NCBI GenBank assembly: GCA_040882265.1
Contig: JBBEBO010000209.1
Coordinates: 1 to 9,510 of the forward strand
Source of the DNA: Brumimicrobium sp040882265
Lineage (GTDB): Bacteria; Bacteroidota; Bacteroidia; Flavobacteriales_D; Crocinitomicaceae
Reading direction: 5' to 3'
DNA: 9,510 nt
A program made the translations under genes and the position numbers. The notes under the pieces are model-generated. The model had not been told where the DNA came from. It did no database searches and saw only the letters and a program-made list of their open reading frames with translations. Below are positions 5,969 to 9,510 of the stretch, piece by piece (the stretch's first letter is position 1; every line of letters starts with the position of its first letter).

Positions 5969-6909
5969 TTATTGAAATTGGATTAGTTGTTCTCGGCTTA
6001 GCGGCATTAATCATCGGTGGTGATTTCCTTGTACGTGGCTCCGTAGGTATTGCTGCAAAAGCAAGACTTTCTAAACTTGTGATTGGGATGACAGTTGTAT
6101 CATTTGGTACTTCAGCTCCTGAACTAATTGTCTCTTTACAATCTGCAGCGGATGGTTTGCCTGAGATTGCAATCGGAAATGTAATTGGTTCTAATATCGC
6201 CAACTTGGCTTTAGTACTTGGACTTACGGTATTGATTTTCCCAATGCCAGTTTCAAGAAATACAATTCGTTTTGACTGGCCAATGATGATGCTGGCTTCC
6301 ATTTTATTCTACCTGTTTGCGTTGAATTTAAATATTGAAAGATGGGAAGGCGTTTTACTACTTTTAGTACTTGTTGCTTTTATCGTTTTTTTAATAAGAA
6401 ACTCGAGAAAAAAAGAAGAAGTTCAACTTGATATTCCCAATGATTTAGAAGTGTTAACAAAGAAGATTTCCATTTGGAAACATTTATTATTTCTGTTGTT
6501 AGGGCTTGTTGGACTCTATTTCGGTGCCAATTGGTTAATCGATGGAGCTAAAGCTTTAGCTGAACGAGGCGGGTTGTCCAAACACGTGATTGGAATAACA
6601 GTAGTTGCTTTTGGTACTTCCGTTCCCGAATTAGTAACAAGTTGTGTTGCAGCGTACAAAAAAGAAACAGATATCTCAGTAGGTAACCTAATTGGTAGCA
6701 ACATTTTTAATATCATGGTTGTTCTTGGAATAACAAGTATTGTAAAACCAATTGGAATTGAACCAAACGTAATGAGCTGGGATATTCTTTGGATGATTGG
6801 TATTTCTTTAATCATCTTCCCCATGATGGTTTTTAGAAAGAAAATAGGACGCTTCAGTGGTTTTGTTTTATTAGCAGCTTATATTGGGTACATTATATCA
6901 CTTTTTTAA
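5965..6909 (+). CDS. Calcium/sodium antiporter of the YrbG (CaCA) family
   Basis: This is an inner-membrane cation exchanger of the CaCA superfamily, expected to exchange Ca2+ for Na+ (possibly with K+). The 314 residues have two inverted alpha repeats. The first carries FGTSAPE (47-53) and GNVIGSN (71-77), the second FGTSVPE (216-222) and GNLIGSN (240-246). Glu53 and Glu222 are the expected cation ligands. About ten membrane segments are split by a charged cytoplasmic loop (about 145-170, RNSRKKEEVQLD). The start is GTG at 5965: an in-frame stop (5959-5961) lies one codon upstream, and no other usable start is found before the first repeat. GTGA joins it to the end of tatA, so the pair is probably translationally coupled. 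Length and motifs look intact. Confidence 0.92.
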   Translation: MIIEIGLVVLGLAALIIGGDFLVRGSVGIAAKARLSKLVIGMTVVSFGTSAPELIVSLQSAADGLPEIAIGNVIGSNIANLALVLGLTVLIFPMPVSRNTIRFDWPMMMLASILFYLFALNLNIERWEGVLLLLVLVAFIVFLIRNSRKKEEVQLDIPNDLEVLTKKISIWKHLLFLLLGLVGLYFGANWLIDGAKALAERGGLSKHVIGITVVAFGTSVPELVTSCVAAYKKETDISVGNLIGSNIFNIMVVLGITSIVKPIGIEPNVMSWDILWMIGISLIIFPMMVFRKKIGRFSGFVLLAAYIGYIISLF

Positions 6910-6936
6910 AACGCCTTTGTATTTCTAAAAGACTAA

Positions 6937-6979
6937 TGTCCAATATAAATTAAGACCCCTCATTTCATTTATCCAGACA
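6937..6979. repeat. 43-bp fold-back repeat with TGTCC/GACA ends
   Basis: The left end, TGTCCAATATAAATT (6937-6951), is nearly the same as the repeats at 213 and (reverse) 5404. The right end, TTTATCCAGACA (6968-6979), matches the right end of the 213-272 unit at 11 of 12 bases. The unit is thus a shorter sibling of 213-272 with a different middle, which is shared with the 5373-5404 copy. ACTA occurs on both sides (6932-6935 and 6979-6982). It starts 27 bp after the antiporter stop and could fold into the 3' end of that transcript. Confidence 0.6.
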
Positions 6980-7161
6980 CTACTGTTTCTAAGATGAACT
7001 CTAAGAGTTTATGAAAATCTTTTTTTTGCGCATCTGGCAGCAATTAAATACGACCATACATCACGCACGTTTTATCTTTAATCTTTAAGTAAGTTAAGCA
7101 TTATCAATTGTGAGACTAGCATTAAGTTTTGTGTAATACAAGAGCTGATCAAAGAACAAAT

Positions 7162-7350
7162 CTAATTACGCAAAATCGAATCATTAGAATATTCTAAAAC
7201 AGAATTTCTGCAGTCGTAGTAAATGTACTTCAGTTCACTAAAAATTTTTGATTCCAATTCGCGTTTAGTGCGGAATTTGTCAGAACACTTTAGGATCTCG
7301 TTGATCATCTTATTTTTCACTCTTTTTTCTGCTAAATATATTTTTGCCAT
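7162..7350 (-). pseudogene. Probable decayed C-terminal relic of an IS3-family transposase
   Basis: The 62-residue frame does not look like a small independent protein. Its order of residues follows the C-terminal end of IS3-family (IS150-like) transposases: IYLAE (5-8) with VKNKMINEIL resembles the [D/N]NAxAESFFKTLKxEL segment that carries the catalytic Glu; FRTKRELESKIFSELKYIYYDCRN resembles the TRxEAxxxIFxYIExFYNxxR segment; and SVLEYS resembles HSxLGYxSP. The His of that last motif is lost and there are small indels. Reading upstream on the same strand soon meets stops (TAA near 7390), so the rest of the transposase is missing or unrecognisable. The assignment is by eye from family knowledge. 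The alternative is a short orphan gene starting at the ATG at 7350. Confidence 0.45.
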
Positions 7351-7624
7351 GGTTTTTTTAATAAAAGTAAGTATAAGATGACCATATCTTTACTTGTATT
7401 TAGATATTAAAACTCAAAATATATGAAAGGACACAAATGTTGGTCAGTAGAATTACTTAGAGATTGTTCTAGGCAACCTGTTTTTGAGTAGTTGGTTGAG
7501 CGTTTTATTGTAAATCTTAACTAATCAGGCGTTTAAGTAAGCTGAGAAATTGGTTTATTTGTGAGTTTTGAAAATTGTTAGCAACCATGAGGACATTAAA
7601 AAAATATATCTTTACAAAGTAAAA
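7351..7624. other. Spacer with no recognisable gene
   Basis: This stretch is A/T-rich, with scattered stops in the frames examined. A weak -7-like TATCTTTA lies at 7607-7614, just before the thioredoxin-fold gene, but lacks a -33 partner at the right distance. I see no repeat end or RNA gene in it. It may contain the eroded body of the transposase relic to its left. Confidence 0.4.
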
Positions 7625-8068
7625 ATGGCAACAGAAAACACTATTATTCAGTTAATAAAAGTCCAGGACTTTAATTCAAATGAGGTTGATTTGATTCAAG
7701 AATTCAAAGGAAAACCCCTATTGATAATAATCTATAACAATCAGTGTTTGGGTTGTACAGGACGAGCTATTCCATTGGCTCACAAATACAATCAAGAACA
7801 TGATAATCTTCAGGTAATCGGTATTCATACCAATTTTGGTAAAAGCCAAATAACAGAAGAAGCCATAAAAAGCATTTTTACAACGAAAGAATTACCGTTC
7901 CCTATTTATTTGGACAACGACCATAAAGTGTATGACCAGTTTAACTCAGAAGGAACACCCCAGTGGCTTTTAGTTACGCGTGAAGGGAAGTTGTATCGTT
8001 CTATATTCGGATCTCAGTTGGGGGCTCAAAATAGGTTGATGTATGCGGTTGAGTCGGTTTGTTCTTAA
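7625..8068 (+). CDS. Thioredoxin-fold redox protein with a CLGC active site
   Basis: This is a small thioredoxin-like protein (TlpA/AhpC-TSA type) of 147 residues. A GKPLLIIIYNNQ strand (29-40) leads directly into CLGC (41-44), a CxxC redox motif at the start of the first active-site helix. It is followed by VIGIHTNFG (64-72) and the usual TP pair (111-112, with Pro112 in the cis-proline position) before the last strands. It probably catalyses thiol-disulfide exchange; the substrate is unknown. There is no signal peptide, so it is likely cytoplasmic. I chose ATG at 7625. The frame is open back to a TTG at 7568, but that extension (MKIVSNHEDIKKIYLYKVK) lies outside the fold and uses a rare start. 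It stands alone, with a terminator about 130 bp downstream. Confidence 0.8.
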   Translation: MATENTIIQLIKVQDFNSNEVDLIQEFKGKPLLIIIYNNQCLGCTGRAIPLAHKYNQEHDNLQVIGIHTNFGKSQITEEAIKSIFTTKELPFPIYLDNDHKVYDQFNSEGTPQWLLVTREGKLYRSIFGSQLGAQNRLMYAVESVCS

Positions 8069-8167
8069 TAGGATATATATCTGTTCATTTCGTTCCCTGT
8101 ATATGGTTAGAGGAGGATTGCGGGCTGAAAAACTTGATTATCCGCACTGAAACTTCTACCCTACATT

Positions 8168-8191
8168 TGTCACAATAAATTTAGACACTCC
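8168..8191. repeat. Possible diverged member of the TGTCC-end repeat family
   Basis: TGTCACAATAAATTTAGACA (8168-8187) lines up with the ends at 213, 5404 and 6937 (TGTCC-ATATAAATTAAGACC) if one or two small gaps are allowed. No matching right end is visible, because the rhuM gene begins about 20 bp further on. The match is weak and could be chance in A/T-rich DNA, but its place between two genes and next to an accessory gene fits an insertion sequence end. Confidence 0.3.
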
Positions 8192-8197
8192 ACTGTG

Positions 8198-8219
8198 AAG
8201 CGTTGGCGCTTTATTTTTT
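8198..8219 (+). terminator. Rho-independent terminator for the thioredoxin-fold gene
   Basis: AAGCG (8198-8202) and CGCTT (8207-8211) pair around a TTGG loop, extended by one G-U pair, and TTATTTTTT follows. This is a short but canonical stem with a T-rich tail on the plus strand, about 130 bp after the stop at 8068. The tail overlaps the last codons of the convergent rhuM gene (TAA at 8213-8211 and lysine codons), so 3' ends overlap. On the minus strand no T run follows the stem. Confidence 0.55.
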
Positions 8220-9212
8220 CTTCTTTCCTTCTATTTTTTTTATCACTTTTTCAAAATCACTTTCAGAAATCATTTTTTGTTGAGTGACTTTATATTTTTC
8301 ATATTCTTTCTCGACATTATCTTTTGCTAGTGCGTGCGATATTGAGCCTGCATTACTTAAGATTTTTCTGTCATTCAGGGTTAAAAATCCGTTTAGTTTT
8401 TCAATCCAATCTTTCATGTACATTGGGATTCTTCTCATTGCTTGACCTTGTGCAAAAATCAAGTATTGTTCTACTAAATTATTCAAAGAGGTTAATTCTT
8501 CTTCATTCAAATAATTTTTGGCTATCGAAACATCTGCTTTTCTAATTTTATCACCTCTCCAATGAGTTAAGCCCATATTATATTTAGAACTATCGGCCCT
8601 TAGGCTGATTATTTCAGCAGCAGTCTGTCCCGTAATTGCCCAATGTAATTTATTTTGTACTGTTTTGAAAAAATCAATACTAATATCAAGTGTCGGGTCG
8701 TAATCAACACTTGTGGCATAAATATCTGTAATTTTTCGGTAGAATCGCTTTTCCGATGTGCGAATATCCTGTATTCGTCTTTCAAGTTCTTCAAAATAGT
8801 CGAAAGGTAAATCAGGATTCTTTAAACGTTCATCATCCAATACAAATCCTTTAACTATATATTCTTTAATATGTTGAGTAGCCCATTGTCGGAATTTTGT
8901 AGCCACGTGTGATTTTATTCGGTAACCAACAGAAATTATAGCATCAAGGTTGTAAAATTTTTGCTTACGTTTTACTTCTCTGTTACCTTCTTTTTGAACT
9001 TGTAAGAAATCCTTACAAGTTGCATCTTCCTCTAACTCTCCTTCTTCAAATATGTTTTTAAGGTGAATGGTAATATTTTGCGAAGTTGTCTGAAACAACT
9101 CAGCCATTAGTTTTTGAGTAAGCCATACTGTTTCATCCTGAAAACGGACATCTAATTTTGTTTCTCCGTTTTCGGTTTGATATATTATTATTTGTGACTT
9201 ATTCTCTTCCAT
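8211..9212 (-). CDS. RhuM-family protein
   Basis: This belongs to the RhuM family, named after a gene in a Salmonella pathogenicity island; its molecular function is not established. The 333 residues match the family length of about 330-345. The N-terminal part has a helix-turn-helix-like region, TVWLTQKLMAELFQTTSQNI (28-47), followed by HLKNIFEEGEL. Next comes the signature region YNLDAIISVGYRIKS with ATKFRQWATQHIKEYIVKGF (about 87-123), which resembles the Bro-N/KilA-type DNA-binding proteins of phages. The C-terminal half carries GLTHWRGDKIRKADV and a lysine-rich tail (KKIEGKKKK). I chose ATG at 9212; an in-frame TTG at 9221 would add three residues (MHF) and is less likely. RhuM genes are often found beside type I restriction or Fic genes, but none is visible here. 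A promoter-like site lies about 50 bp upstream. Confidence 0.85.
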   Translation of the reverse strand: MEENKSQIIIYQTENGETKLDVRFQDETVWLTQKLMAELFQTTSQNITIHLKNIFEEGELEEDATCKDFLQVQKEGNREVKRKQKFYNLDAIISVGYRIKSHVATKFRQWATQHIKEYIVKGFVLDDERLKNPDLPFDYFEELERRIQDIRTSEKRFYRKITDIYATSVDYDPTLDISIDFFKTVQNKLHWAITGQTAAEIISLRADSSKYNMGLTHWRGDKIRKADVSIAKNYLNEEELTSLNNLVEQYLIFAQGQAMRRIPMYMKDWIEKLNGFLTLNDRKILSNAGSISHALAKDNVEKEYEKYKVTQQKMISESDFEKVIKKIEGKKKK

Positions 9213-9260
9213 GAAATGCAATCTCTATTTTATCATTTAATAATTTGTTTCAATGTATCA

Positions 9261-9294
9261 CAAATATATCAATTTACCACCAGTGTGTTGGCAA
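9261..9294 (-). promoter_or_regulatory. Probable rhuM promoter (Bacteroidota type)
   Basis: On the minus strand, TATATTTG (9268-9261) matches the TAnnTTTG element exactly, as in the dnaN promoter. TTG (9294-9292) lies 23 bases upstream, at the long end of the accepted spacing. Transcription would begin near 9256, giving a leader of about 44 bases to the ATG at 9212. Confidence 0.4.
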
Positions 9295-9510
9295 GAAAAT
9301 AGCTCTTTTGCAGACTGATGCATCGGCTCGTGTGACGGAGTTTGCGAATCCCGCTGAATCGGGACAAGTTGTGCTGTTTTGTGCACTGGCTGTTCATTTT
9401 TCCCATATGTCTCACTGCAAAATTACCGCTTCTATTTCTTTTAGGCTTGTTGGTAACCAGGGCAAACTCATACTTTTTTTAGTCTAAAGTTATCAACATA
9501 AAAACCTTAT
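9295..9510. other. Right-edge region, less A/T-rich, no convincing gene
   Basis: From about 9300 to 9460 the sequence is visibly richer in G and C than its surroundings. A small hairpin pairs TCCCG (9349-9353) with CGGGA (9360-9364), without a T run after it. An open frame runs along the plus strand but relies on a TTG start and shows no family pattern; a 45-residue minus-strand frame is likewise unsupported. The part could be a fragment of another repeat or the remains of a transferred segment that carried rhuM. Confidence 0.35.

Noticed and set aside
7568..7624. 19-residue N-terminal extension of the thioredoxin-fold protein from a TTG
   Set aside because: The ATG at 7625 fits the fold; the extension is not a signal peptide and would use a rare start.
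8200..9292. GTTGGC motifs on both sides of rhuM, considered as integron-type cassette sites
   Set aside because: They do not fit the GTTRRRY core, lack paired inner sites, and one is explained by the terminator stem and loop.
9245..9487. 80-residue plus-strand open frame at the right edge
   Set aside because: It needs a TTG start, shows no family pattern, and lies head to head over the rhuM promoter region.
9490..9498. TTATCAACA, one base from a DnaA box
   Set aside because: It is isolated, with no cluster of boxes and no A/T-rich unwinding region recognised; the neighbourhood of dnaN alone does not make an origin. TTATCCCCA around 5514 is a similar single near-match.

Overview
The window looks like low-GC chromosomal DNA from a gliding member of the Flavobacteriia (Bacteroidota). 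The evidence is the gldF-gldG pair next to dnaN, promoter-like sites of the Bacteroidota type (TTG, then about 20 bases, then TAnnTTTG), A/T-rich start regions without Shine-Dalgarno sequences, and a lipoprotein signal ending in SSC. The genus cannot be named from the sequence alone.

Layout. (1) At the left edge a minus-strand gene is cut by the window end; only its lipoprotein signal peptide remains (1-141). A 60-bp fold-back repeat (213-272) separates it from dnaN. (2) A minus-strand block reads gldF (5039-4308), gldG (4301-2526), a DUF4340-like membrane-anchored protein (2529-1516) and dnaN (1446-328). The first three genes are 6 bp apart or overlap by 4 bp and look like one operon. dnaN follows after 69 bp and appears to have its own promoter in that gap. 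(3) A 521-bp non-coding stretch (5040-5560) holds several small palindromes and one solo repeat end. (4) A plus-strand pair, a TatA-like protein (5561-5968) and a YrbG-type calcium/sodium antiporter (5965-6909), overlaps by 4 bp (GTGA). (5) A gene-poor stretch (6910-7624) holds a second fold-back repeat and what looks like the decayed C-terminal end of an IS3-family transposase. (6) A plus-strand thioredoxin-fold protein with a CLGC motif (7625-8068) is followed by a terminator that overlaps the end of the next gene. (7) A minus-strand RhuM-family protein (9212-8211) is followed to the right by 289 bp of less A/T-rich DNA with no convincing gene.

How the genes work together. GldF (permease) and GldG (large anchored auxiliary protein) belong to the GldA-GldF-GldG ABC transporter, which is associated with gliding motility and type IX secretion in flavobacteria; the ATPase GldA is not in the window. 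The DUF4340-like protein is translationally coupled to gldG and is a good candidate third membrane component. dnaN encodes the replication sliding clamp and is probably a neighbour rather than a partner. TatA and the antiporter are coupled to each other, without TatC nearby.

The left two thirds is ordinary core genome. The most unusual signal I found is a small family of dispersed repeat ends starting TGTCC (at 213, 5404, 6937, and a diverged one at 8168), together with the transposase relic. These point to past mobile-element activity in the intergenic spaces and near rhuM. I did not find a clear, complete, previously undescribed system.
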